DNA from: Burkholderiales bacterium
GTDB taxonomy: Bacteria; Pseudomonadota; Gammaproteobacteria; Burkholderiales; Burkholderiaceae_C
Length of the DNA stretch: 8,692 nucleotides
Reading direction: 5' to 3'
Assembly: GCA_947453585.1 (NCBI GenBank)
Contig: CANGHQ010000053.1
Location: forward strand, 1-8,692
Shown here: piece by piece, positions 1-6,010 of the stretch
Numbering within the stretch: position 1 is the stretch's first letter
Layout of the letters: every line of letters begins with the position of its first letter
Translations under genes and position numbers: made by a program
The notes under the pieces: generated by a model
Told to the model about the DNA's origin: nothing
Database searches by the model: none
What the model saw: only the letters and a program-made list of their open reading frames with translations

Positions 1-123
1 AAAACAAAATACAAAAAATTCTGACCATAGGAAAGGTTATCACCAAAGCAAGAACACAAAACTCCTTAAAACAAAAGGCGGCAAAATCACCCGCTTCGTT
101 TGCAACCGAGATTTATCTGCCCT
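1..123. other. A-rich intergenic leader before the ene-reductase gene
   Basis: The first ~90 bases are dominated by A runs, in sharp contrast to the GC-rich remainder. No gene is supported here. I see no convincing -35/-10 pair, although A-rich DNA upstream of a gene can serve as an UP-element or promoter region. A 4-bp inverted repeat GCGG/CCGC (78-81 and 91-94), read on the minus strand, is followed by a T-rich stretch. It could be a weak terminator for a minus-strand transcript, but no minus-strand gene in the window would need it. Confidence 0.4.
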
Positions 124-1245
124 ATGAGCCTGCTGTTCACGCCCCTGACCCTGCCCTCGCCCCAGGGCGGCCTCACGCTGCCCAACCGCATCGTGGTCGC
201 ACCCATGTGCCAGTACGCCGCAGTCAAGGGACATGCCACCGACTGGCATTTGATGCATTGGGCCAATTTGCTCAACAGCGGCGCGGGCTTGTTCACGATT
301 GAAGCCACCGCCGTGCTGCCCGAAGGCCGCATTACCCCGGCCTGCCTGGGCTTGTGGGATGACGCCACCGAGGCGGCTCTGGCCGACCACCTGCACCGCG
401 CCCGCGCTTTGGCGCCCCACACCGCCGTGTGCATTCAGCTGGCGCACGCCGGGCGCAAAGCGTCTAGCGCGCTGCCTTGGCACGGTGGCCAGTTGCTCGC
501 GCCTGAGGCCGGCGGCTGGCAAACCCAGGGGCCCTCGGCCCTGGCGCAGTTGCCGCAAGAGCCCGCGCCCCACGCCATGACAGACGCTGACTTGGCCCGT
601 GTTCGCGACGCCTTTGTGGCTGCCGCCCTGCGCTCTGCGCGCCTGGGCGTGGACGCTATTGAGCTGCACGCCGCCCACGGCTATTTGCTGCACGAGTTTT
701 TGTCGCCCCTGGCCAACCAGCGCACAGACGCCTATGGCGGCAGCTTGGCCAAGCGCATGCGCTTTCCGCTCGAAGTATTTGCCGCCGTGCGCCAGGCTTA
801 CCAAGGCTGCCTGGGGCTGCGCCTCTCAGCCACCGACTGGGTGGAAGGCGGCTGGGACTTGGCGCAAAGCACCGAGTTTTGCCATCTGCTCAAGGCCGCA
901 GGCTGCGATTTCATCCACCTGTCCTCAGGCGGGCTGTCGCCGCAGCAAAAGATTCCGCTGGCCACGGGCTACCAAGTGCCGTTTGCCCGCGCCATTCGCG
1001 CAGCCACCGGCATGGCGACCACGGCGGTGGGCCTGATTACCGAGCCCGCTGAGGCCGAAGCCCTATTGCAAGCGGGCGATGCCGACCTGGTGGCGCTGGC
1101 GCGCGCTTTTTTGTACCAGCCGCGCTGGGGCTGGCAGGCGGCCGTGGCCCTGGGCGGCCAAGTGGAGGCGAACCCGGCTTATTGGCGCTGCCTGCCGCGC
1201 GGCGCGCAAGCCGCATTTGTCGGCGCCAGCGTGGGCACGCGCTAA
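124..1245 (+). CDS. Old Yellow Enzyme family NADH:flavin oxidoreductase (XenA/YqjM-like ene-reductase)
   Basis: A 373-residue FMN-dependent TIM-barrel oxidoreductase expected to reduce activated C=C bonds (enals, enones, sometimes nitro compounds) with NAD(P)H in the cytoplasm. Visible signatures are APMCQY (Cys29, Tyr31), typical of the YqjM/XenA 'thermophilic-like' class in which the Cys tunes the flavin; EATAVLPEGRITP near 60-72; QLAHAGRKA at 105-113; and HAAHGYLLHEFLSPLANQRTD from residue 182, where His182 and His185 are the substrate-binding pair. NQRTDAYGGS follows, and the C-terminal AYWRCL (Trp354, Arg355) is where related enzymes place residues reaching a neighbouring active site. 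Length fits the family. I chose ATG at 124 because MSLLFTPLTL aligns with the usual family N-terminus; an in-frame TTG at 100 adds eight atypical residues. No good Shine-Dalgarno is visible. murU starts 7 bases after the stop. The physiological substrate is unknown. Confidence 0.9.
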   Translation: MSLLFTPLTLPSPQGGLTLPNRIVVAPMCQYAAVKGHATDWHLMHWANLLNSGAGLFTIEATAVLPEGRITPACLGLWDDATEAALADHLHRARALAPHTAVCIQLAHAGRKASSALPWHGGQLLAPEAGGWQTQGPSALAQLPQEPAPHAMTDADLARVRDAFVAAALRSARLGVDAIELHAAHGYLLHEFLSPLANQRTDAYGGSLAKRMRFPLEVFAAVRQAYQGCLGLRLSATDWVEGGWDLAQSTEFCHLLKAAGCDFIHLSSGGLSPQQKIPLATGYQVPFARAIRAATGMATTAVGLITEPAEAEALLQAGDADLVALARAFLYQPRWGWQAAVALGGQVEANPAYWRCLPRGAQAAFVGASVGTR

Positions 1246-1252
1246 GGTGCCC

Positions 1253-2074
1253 ATGGCGCAGCGCCCCGATCCAACTGCTATTCCCGCACTGCTGCTGGCC
1301 GCCGGCCGGGGCGAGCGCATGCGCCCGCTGACCGACACCACGCCCAAACCCCTGTTGCAAGTGCAGGGCAAGCCGCTGCTGCAGTGGCACCTGGAAGCGC
1401 TGGCGCGCGTGGGCTGCGCATCGGCGCTGATCAACACCGCCTGGCTGGGCGCGCAGATAGAGGCGCGCTTTGGCTCCCGCTTTGACGCCCCGCCCACTAC
1501 TGCCACCGCAATTACCAATCCCATTACCGCCACCGCCGCGCCTGTCGCATTGCACTATTCCCACGAAGGCCGCGACTTTGGCGGCGCACTAGAGACCGCC
1601 GGCGGCATCGTGCGTGCGCTGCCGCTGCTGGCTGAGGTGTTTTGGGTAGCAGCGGGCGACGTGTTTGCGCCCGATTTTGTGTTTGCGCCCGAAGCCGTGG
1701 CGCGCTTCAAGGCCAGCCCCCAACTCGCCCACATCTGGCTGGTGCCCAACCCAGACCACAACCCCGGCGGCGACTTTGGCTTGACCGCCGAGGGCCTGGC
1801 GCTGAACCTGCCCAAGCCAGCGCCCGGGGCAGCACAGCAGCCGCGCTACACCTTCAGCACCATGGCGCTGTACAAACGTGCATTTTTTGAATCGGCGTGG
1901 TGCAGCATTCCCGCAGGCAACCCCGCTGGCGTCCAAGCGCCGCTGGCGCCCATGCTGCGCGCGGCCATGGACGCCGGCTGGGTGAGCGCTGCGCTTTACA
2001 CTGGCCGCTGGACCGATGTGGGCACGCCCGAGCGCCTGCAACAACTCAACTCCGACCCAAGGCAACAGCCATGA
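1253..2074 (+). CDS. murU: N-acetylmuramate 1-phosphate uridylyltransferase-like nucleotidyltransferase
   Basis: A 273-residue sugar-1-phosphate nucleotidyltransferase. The N-terminal signature LLLAAGRGERMRPLT followed by PKPLL (residues 13-36, with Lys32) is the nucleotide-binding motif of the family. INTAWLG (60-66), GALETAGGI (111-119), AAGDVF with likely metal-binding Asp136, GGDFGL (172-177) and WTDVGTPERL (253-262) match the MurU branch as I remember it from Pseudomonas. MurU makes UDP-MurNAc from MurNAc-1-phosphate, bypassing de novo synthesis and fosfomycin. Start ATG 1253 is preceded by TAAGGTG, with AAGG at 1244-1247 five bases away. The TGA overlaps the pepP start in ATGA, implying translational coupling. 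At 273 residues it is longer than the ~220 I recall for Pseudomonas MurU; some of the extra is a Thr/Ala-rich stretch at about 80-97. The usual partner kinase AmgK is not in the window. Another NDP-sugar pyrophosphorylase specificity cannot be excluded. Confidence 0.78.
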   Translation: MAQRPDPTAIPALLLAAGRGERMRPLTDTTPKPLLQVQGKPLLQWHLEALARVGCASALINTAWLGAQIEARFGSRFDAPPTTATAITNPITATAAPVALHYSHEGRDFGGALETAGGIVRALPLLAEVFWVAAGDVFAPDFVFAPEAVARFKASPQLAHIWLVPNPDHNPGGDFGLTAEGLALNLPKPAPGAAQQPRYTFSTMALYKRAFFESAWCSIPAGNPAGVQAPLAPMLRAAMDAGWVSAALYTGRWTDVGTPERLQQLNSDPRQQP

Positions 2075-3486
2075 CCGCACATTCCAGCACCGCAGCCCAC
2101 GCCACCCAACCGGACTACGCCCACCGCCGCGCCCGCCTGGCCAAGCACATCGGCCGCCACGGCATCGCCCTGATTCCCACAGCGCCCGAGCAGCAGCGCA
2201 ACCGCGACGCGGATTTTTTGTACCGCTTTGACAGCTACTTTCACTACCTGAGCGGCTTTACCGAGCCCAAGGCTTGGCTGGTAATTACCGGCAGCGGCAA
2301 AAGCGTGCTGTTTTGCCTGCCCAAAGACCTGGAACGCGAAACCTGGGACGGCCGGCGCCTGGGGCCACAGGCTGCGCCCGCCGCGCTGGGCGTGGACGAG
2401 GCCTATTCGATAGACGAACTCGACGTGCGCCTGCCGCTGCTGATGGACGGCTGCGACACCGTGTGGTACCCGTTTGCCACCCACAAGGGGCTGGACGCCC
2501 GGGTCAACCACTGGCTGCAGCCGCTGCGCGACCGGGTGCGCTATGGCGCCCTGTGCCCGGCCAGCCAGCGCGACCTGTGCGTGCCGCTGGATGAAATGCG
2601 CTTGGTGAAAGACACCTTTGAACAAGCCACCATGCGCCGCGCCGCGCAAATCAGCGCCGGGGGCCACATCCGCGCCATGCAGCTCAGCGCCCGCATGCTG
2701 CGCGAAGGCAAAGAGGTGCGCGAATACCACCTGGACGCCGAGTTGCTGCACGAGTTTCGCCTGCACGGATCGCAATGCCCGGCCTATGGCTCCATCGTGG
2801 CCGCGGGCGACAACGCTTGCGTGCTGCACTACCGCGCTGACGCAGGCTTGGTACGCGACGGCGAACTGGTGCTGATTGACGCGGGCTGCGAGTTGGATGG
2901 CTACGCCTCGGACATCACCCGCACTTTTCCGGCCAACGGCAAGTTCAGCGGGCCGCAGCGCGCGCTCTACGAGCTGGTGCTGGCCTCGCAACAGGCGGCG
3001 GTGGACGCCACCCGCGCTGGCGCCCGCTTTACCGACCCGCACGAGGCCACCGTCAAGGTGCTGGCCCAGGGCATGCTCGATTTGAAGCTGCTCGACGCCA
3101 ACAAAGTGGGTAGCCTGCAGGATGTGATCGACAAGCGCGCTTATTTTCAGTTCTACATGCACCGCACCGGCCACTGGCTGGGCATGGACGTGCACGACTG
3201 CGGCGCCTATACCGAGCCCAGCGAAATCGGCCAAAGCACCATTCGCCACGACGCGCTCACCGGCGAGAGCATCGTCAACCGGCCGGCCCGCATCTTGCGC
3301 GCGGGCATGGTGCTGACCATTGAGCCCGGCATTTATGTGCGCCCGGCGCCCGGCGTGCCTGAGCAGTTTCATGGCATCGGCATCCGCATTGAAGACGACG
3401 CCATCGTCACGGACACCGGCTGCGAACTGATCAGCCGTGGCGTGCCGGTGGACGTGGACGCGATTGAAGCGCTGATGCGCGGCTAG
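2071..3486 (+). CDS. pepP: Xaa-Pro aminopeptidase P (M24B metallopeptidase)
   Basis: A 471-residue dimanganese aminopeptidase that removes N-terminal residues preceding proline. The N-terminal domain (about 15-180) contains the aminopeptidase P segment FLYRFDSYFHYLSGFTEP. The C-terminal 'pita-bread' domain (about 185-470) carries the five metal ligands: Asp270 (LIDAG), Asp281 (SDITRTF), His368 (GHWLGMDVHD), Glu418 (TIEPGIY) and Glu441 (RIEDD). His253 (VLHY), His364 and His375 correspond to the catalytic histidines of E. coli PepP by spacing. Between His368 and Glu418 there are 50 residues, about 21 more than in E. coli PepP; the extra covers TEPSEIGQSTIRHDALTGES. ATG 2071 is chosen because it overlaps the murU stop (ATGA) and gives the expected N-terminus; the frame stays open further upstream, but only as a shadow of murU. 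A purine-rich CCAAGGCAAC lies just upstream, with AAGG at 2059-2062 eight bases from the ATG. Stop TAG at 3484-3486. Confidence 0.92.
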   Translation: MTAHSSTAAHATQPDYAHRRARLAKHIGRHGIALIPTAPEQQRNRDADFLYRFDSYFHYLSGFTEPKAWLVITGSGKSVLFCLPKDLERETWDGRRLGPQAAPAALGVDEAYSIDELDVRLPLLMDGCDTVWYPFATHKGLDARVNHWLQPLRDRVRYGALCPASQRDLCVPLDEMRLVKDTFEQATMRRAAQISAGGHIRAMQLSARMLREGKEVREYHLDAELLHEFRLHGSQCPAYGSIVAAGDNACVLHYRADAGLVRDGELVLIDAGCELDGYASDITRTFPANGKFSGPQRALYELVLASQQAAVDATRAGARFTDPHEATVKVLAQGMLDLKLLDANKVGSLQDVIDKRAYFQFYMHRTGHWLGMDVHDCGAYTEPSEIGQSTIRHDALTGESIVNRPARILRAGMVLTIEPGIYVRPAPGVPEQFHGIGIRIEDDAIVTDTGCELISRGVPVDVDAIEALMRG

Positions 3487-3515
3487 GAACGTCTAGGGGC
3501 GGCGCGCGGCGTGCT

Positions 3516-3557
3516 GGCGCTTTACACAAAGCGTTTAAGGTAGGCGCTTTTTTACAC
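3516..3557 (+). promoter_or_regulatory. Overlapping alternative hairpins and a direct repeat upstream of the TonB receptor
   Basis: In the 81-bp gap after pepP, AAAGCG (3528-3533) can pair with either of two CGCTTT copies. One is upstream at 3518-3523 with a 4-nt ACAC loop. The other is downstream at 3545-3550 with an 11-nt loop, followed by three more T, so the T tract is 3548-3553. The two pairings are mutually exclusive. The surrounding sequence is also an imperfect direct repeat, GGCGCTTTACAC (3516-3527) and GGCGCTTTTTTACAC (3543-3557). The downstream hairpin resembles a short intrinsic terminator, so this may end the pepP transcript, attenuate the receptor gene, or be a protein-binding repeat. 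Stems are only 6 bp, so confidence is low. Confidence 0.3.
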
Positions 3558-3567
3558 GGACCCACCT

Positions 3568-5808
3568 ATGGCATTGACCTGGACACCGCTGCGCTGCGGC
3601 GCGCTCTTGCTGGGCCTGGGCAGCAGCGCGCTGCAAGCGCAAGAGCAGCCCGCCGCACCGGCAGCGCCCGCCACCGAGGCGGCCAGCCCCGAGGCCACCA
3701 CGCTCAAACCGGTAGAAGTGCGTGCCAGCTTAGAGACCGAAGGGCGGCGCCAGGCCACTGCGGCCAAGATCATCATTGGGCGCGAAGACATTGAGCGCTA
3801 TGGCGACTCCACCCTGGGCGAGCTGTTCAAGCGCCTGCCGGGGGTGACCACCAGCGGGCGCCCGGGCCAGGGCGGCGCGCCACGCATGCGCGGCCTGGGC
3901 AGCGGTTACACGCAAATCCTGATCGACGGCGAACGCGCGCCGCGCGGCTTTTCCACCGACGACATTGCGCCCGAACAGGTCGAACGCATCGAGATACTGC
4001 GCGCCCCCACCGCCGAGACCGGCGCGCGCGCCATTGCCGGCACCATCAACATCGTCACCCGTGGCGGCTACACCAAGTACGTCAACAACGCCACCCTGGG
4101 CGCCGGGGTGGAAGACGGCCGCACCTCGCCGGGCGCCTCGTGGTCGCGCAACGACACGGTGGACGGCCTGGCCTACAACGTGTCGGTGTCCGTGGCCCAC
4201 AGCGAACGCAGCAACGGCCAGACCAAAGACACGCAAAGCGAGAACCTGGCCACCAGCGCGGTGGTCAACCAGTCGGAAGCCACCCGCTCTAGCAGCCAGC
4301 GCGACGTGCTGCACGCCAACGCCCGCCTGCAATGGAACAGCGCGGGCGGCGACACCTTCACCCTGATGCCCATGGTGGTGGCCACCCAAGGCACCGGCAC
4401 GTCGGCCAGCGTGCTGACCCAGTCCGACGGCGCGCAGGCCTACAACAGCAGCACCGGCAGCTCGGACAGCAGCTTTTCCATGCTGCGCCTGGCCGGCAGC
4501 TGGGCGCACAAGACGGACAGCGGTGCGCGCTGGCTGGTCAACAGCAGCCTGGGCCGCAGCCAGTGGCACAACGCCGCGCTGCGCAGCTACACCGGCGGCA
4601 GTGCCTTGGGCGCCACCGACACGCAGTCCGACCAGCACGACACCACCTGGAGCAACACGCTCAAGCTTTCGCAGTCGATTGCCGACCAGCACAGCCTGGT
4701 CAGCGGCCTGGAACTAGAGGGCAACCAGCGCAATGAGACCGCCAGCACCCTGCGCAGCGGCGAATCGGCCCTGAGCGACTTTGACGGCAACCTGCTGGCC
4801 AGCAGCCTGCGCGCCGCCTTCTATGCCCAGGACGAATGGGAAATCAACCCCCACTGGGCGGCCCACGCCGGCCTGCGCTGGGAAGGCATTCGCACTAGCG
4901 GCAGCGTGAGCGCGGGCGGGGAAGAAATCAGCAACAACAGCCAAGTGCTCACGCCCCTGCTGCACGCGGTGTGGCGGCCCAATCTGGCAGTCAAAGACCA
5001 GTGGCGCGCCAGCCTGACGCGCAGCTACCGCTCGCCCAACCTGTCCAACCTGATTGCGCGCCCCAGCATCAACAGCATGTACCCCACGGGCAGCAACACC
5101 GAGCTGCAGCCCGACACCGCAGGCAACCCCAACCTTTTGCCCGAGCTGGCGGTGGGCCTGGACCTAGCTTTTGAGCACTACCTGCAAAACGGCGGCCTGC
5201 TCAGCGCCAATGTGTTTGTCCGCCAGATCAGCAACGTCATGCGCAGCCAGACGGCGCTGGAAACCGTGTCCTGGTCGGACGCGCAGCGCTGGGTGGCGCG
5301 CATGCAAAACGTGGGCAGCGCCACCACCCAGGGGCTAGAGCTTGAGGCCAAACTGCGCCTAACCGAATGGCTGCCCGAGGCGCCCCCAGTGGACGTACGC
5401 GCCAACCTGAGCCTGATGCGTTCCAGCCTGGACGGCGTGAGCGGCCCCAACAACCGCCTCGACCAGCAGCCCGACGGCACGGCCAACCTGGGCGCGGACT
5501 ACCGGCTCAAGGGCTGGCCGCTCAAACTCAGCGCCAACCTCAACTTCACGCCGGGCTACACCACCCGCCTGTCTGACACCCAGCAGGTCTTCCAAAGCGA
5601 CAAGCTGGTCGGCGACGCGTCGGTGATTTGGATTTTCAGCCCCAGCGCCCAGCTGCGCCTGAGTGCGAGCAACTTCAGCGCCCGCAACTACCTGACTGGT
5701 GGCAGCTTGCTGACGACCAACAGCGCCAGCCAGGCCCTGCGCCAAACCACGCAAACCACCGCACCCACCTACACCAACCTGCAAGCCAAGCTAGAGCTCA
5801 AGCTCTGA
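3568..5808 (+). CDS. TonB-dependent outer-membrane receptor, substrate unknown
   Basis: A 746-residue receptor. Residues 1-24 form a signal peptide (MALTWTPLR, hydrophobic CGALLLGLGSSA, likely cleavage LQA|QE), followed by a Pro/Ala/Glu-rich linker. LKPVEVRAS (46-54) looks like the TonB box or first plug strand. The plug domain (about 50-165) shows LFKRLPGV (86-93), RMRGLGSGYTQILIDGERAP (106-125) and VERIEILRAP (138-147), then AIAGTINIVTR at 155-165. The remainder is a Ser/Asn/Thr-rich beta-barrel, with WRASLTRSYRSPNLSNL and FEHYLQNGGLLSANVFVRQ as typical barrel strands. It ends LQAKLELKL with no aromatic C-terminal residue, although most such porins end in Phe or Trp. The length is normal and no frameshift is visible. 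ATG 3568 is the first start after an in-frame TAG at 3541-3543; there is no Shine-Dalgarno (ACGGACCCACCT precedes it). I see no Fur box. Likely cargo would be a siderophore, haem or cobalamin, but neighbours give no transporter or synthesis genes to decide. Confidence 0.9.
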   Translation: MALTWTPLRCGALLLGLGSSALQAQEQPAAPAAPATEAASPEATTLKPVEVRASLETEGRRQATAAKIIIGREDIERYGDSTLGELFKRLPGVTTSGRPGQGGAPRMRGLGSGYTQILIDGERAPRGFSTDDIAPEQVERIEILRAPTAETGARAIAGTINIVTRGGYTKYVNNATLGAGVEDGRTSPGASWSRNDTVDGLAYNVSVSVAHSERSNGQTKDTQSENLATSAVVNQSEATRSSSQRDVLHANARLQWNSAGGDTFTLMPMVVATQGTGTSASVLTQSDGAQAYNSSTGSSDSSFSMLRLAGSWAHKTDSGARWLVNSSLGRSQWHNAALRSYTGGSALGATDTQSDQHDTTWSNTLKLSQSIADQHSLVSGLELEGNQRNETASTLRSGESALSDFDGNLLASSLRAAFYAQDEWEINPHWAAHAGLRWEGIRTSGSVSAGGEEISNNSQVLTPLLHAVWRPNLAVKDQWRASLTRSYRSPNLSNLIARPSINSMYPTGSNTELQPDTAGNPNLLPELAVGLDLAFEHYLQNGGLLSANVFVRQISNVMRSQTALETVSWSDAQRWVARMQNVGSATTQGLELEAKLRLTEWLPEAPPVDVRANLSLMRSSLDGVSGPNNRLDQQPDGTANLGADYRLKGWPLKLSANLNFTPGYTTRLSDTQQVFQSDKLVGDASVIWIFSPSAQLRLSASNFSARNYLTGGSLLTTNSASQALRQTTQTTAPTYTNLQAKLELKL

Positions 5809-5824
5809 GCGCGCAGGCTGCGCT
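5808..5824 (+). terminator. Possible weak terminator after the TonB receptor
   Basis: Immediately after the TGA stop, AGCGC (5808-5812) can pair with GCGCT (5820-5824), or GCGC (5811-5814) with GCGC (5820-5823). Only three T follow, then GCGCTTTGG. A second hairpin, CTGCCCA (5858-5864) with TGGGCAG (5875-5881) and a 10-nt loop, lies further on without a T tract. Neither is a textbook intrinsic terminator. Confidence 0.25.
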
Positions 5825-5892
5825 TTGCGCTTTGGCGCACAGTGCGTGCCCATGCCTCTGCCCATAATTTGCCGTGGGCAGGACCAGCCCCC

Positions 5893-5945
5893 GCTATCAA
5901 CCCCTTAGCCATTCCCAATTGGCTTTATTGATAGCCAAGACCTAT
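5893..5945 (+). promoter_or_regulatory. Cluster of operator-like inverted repeats upstream of rubrerythrin, including an OxyR-like ATAG-N7-CTAT
   Basis: Three alternating half-sites AGCCA (5907-5911), TGGCT (5920-5924) and AGCCA (5933-5937) are spaced by exactly 8 bases each. Overlapping the last one, ATAG (5931-5934) and CTAT (5942-5945) are separated by 7 bases, the spacing of one half of the known OxyR consensus ATAG-N7-CTAT-N7-ATAG-N7-CTAT; the second half is absent. GCTATCAA (5893-5900) is also an exact inverted copy of TTGATAGC (5928-5935). The cluster sits just upstream of the predicted rubrerythrin promoter, at about -53 to -105. Peroxide control would suit rubrerythrin, but the regulator is inferred. 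Confidence 0.4.
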
Positions 5946-5956
5946 GATTCTCCCCA

Positions 5957-5994
5957 TGCCGATTGACAAACACCAATCGGCACTTTGTAACAAT
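5957..5994 (+). promoter_or_regulatory. Sigma70-type promoter of rubrerythrin embedded in a 9-bp inverted repeat
   Basis: A perfect -35 hexamer TTGACA (5963-5968) is followed after 17 bases by TGTAAC (5986-5991), a 4/6 match to the -10 consensus. The -35 lies inside a perfect inverted repeat, TGCCGATTG (5957-5965) and CAATCGGCA (5974-5982) with an 8-base spacer. A protein bound there would cover the -35 and repress. The predicted start near 5998 leaves a leader of only about 13 nt, with the AAAGGAAA Shine-Dalgarno (AAGGA 5998-6002) at its very 5' end. The true start may therefore differ, and the repeat could instead form an RNA hairpin if transcription starts further upstream. Confidence 0.5.
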
Positions 5995-6010
5995 CCAAAG
6001 GAAACCGACC

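Noticed and set aside
100..123. TTG start giving an eight-residue longer ene-reductase
   Set aside because: The added residues MQPRFICP do not fit the family N-terminus, and the ATG at 124 gives the expected MSLLFTPLTL start.
1996..3372. 458-codon open frame on the minus strand opposite pepP
   Set aside because: Pure antisense of the conserved PepP sequence, with low-complexity Ala/Val/His/Gln composition and no motif.
3730..4692. 320-codon open frame on the minus strand opposite the TonB receptor
   Set aside because: Opposite an intact receptor gene; the translation shows only Ala/Gly/Val/Arg bias typical of GC-rich shadow frames.
5793..5806. Palindrome AGAGCT-CA-AGCTCT at the end of the TonB receptor gene as a terminator
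   Set aside because: It lies within the last codons, the stem is about 5 bp with a 4-nt loop and no T tract follows.
5963..5976. FNR/Anr-like box TTGAC-N4-ACCAA upstream of rubrerythrin
   Set aside because: 8 of 10 positions match TTGAT-N4-ATCAA, but it coincides with the -35 and the longer TGCCGATTG palindrome, and its centre is at about -28, not an activating position for the predicted start.
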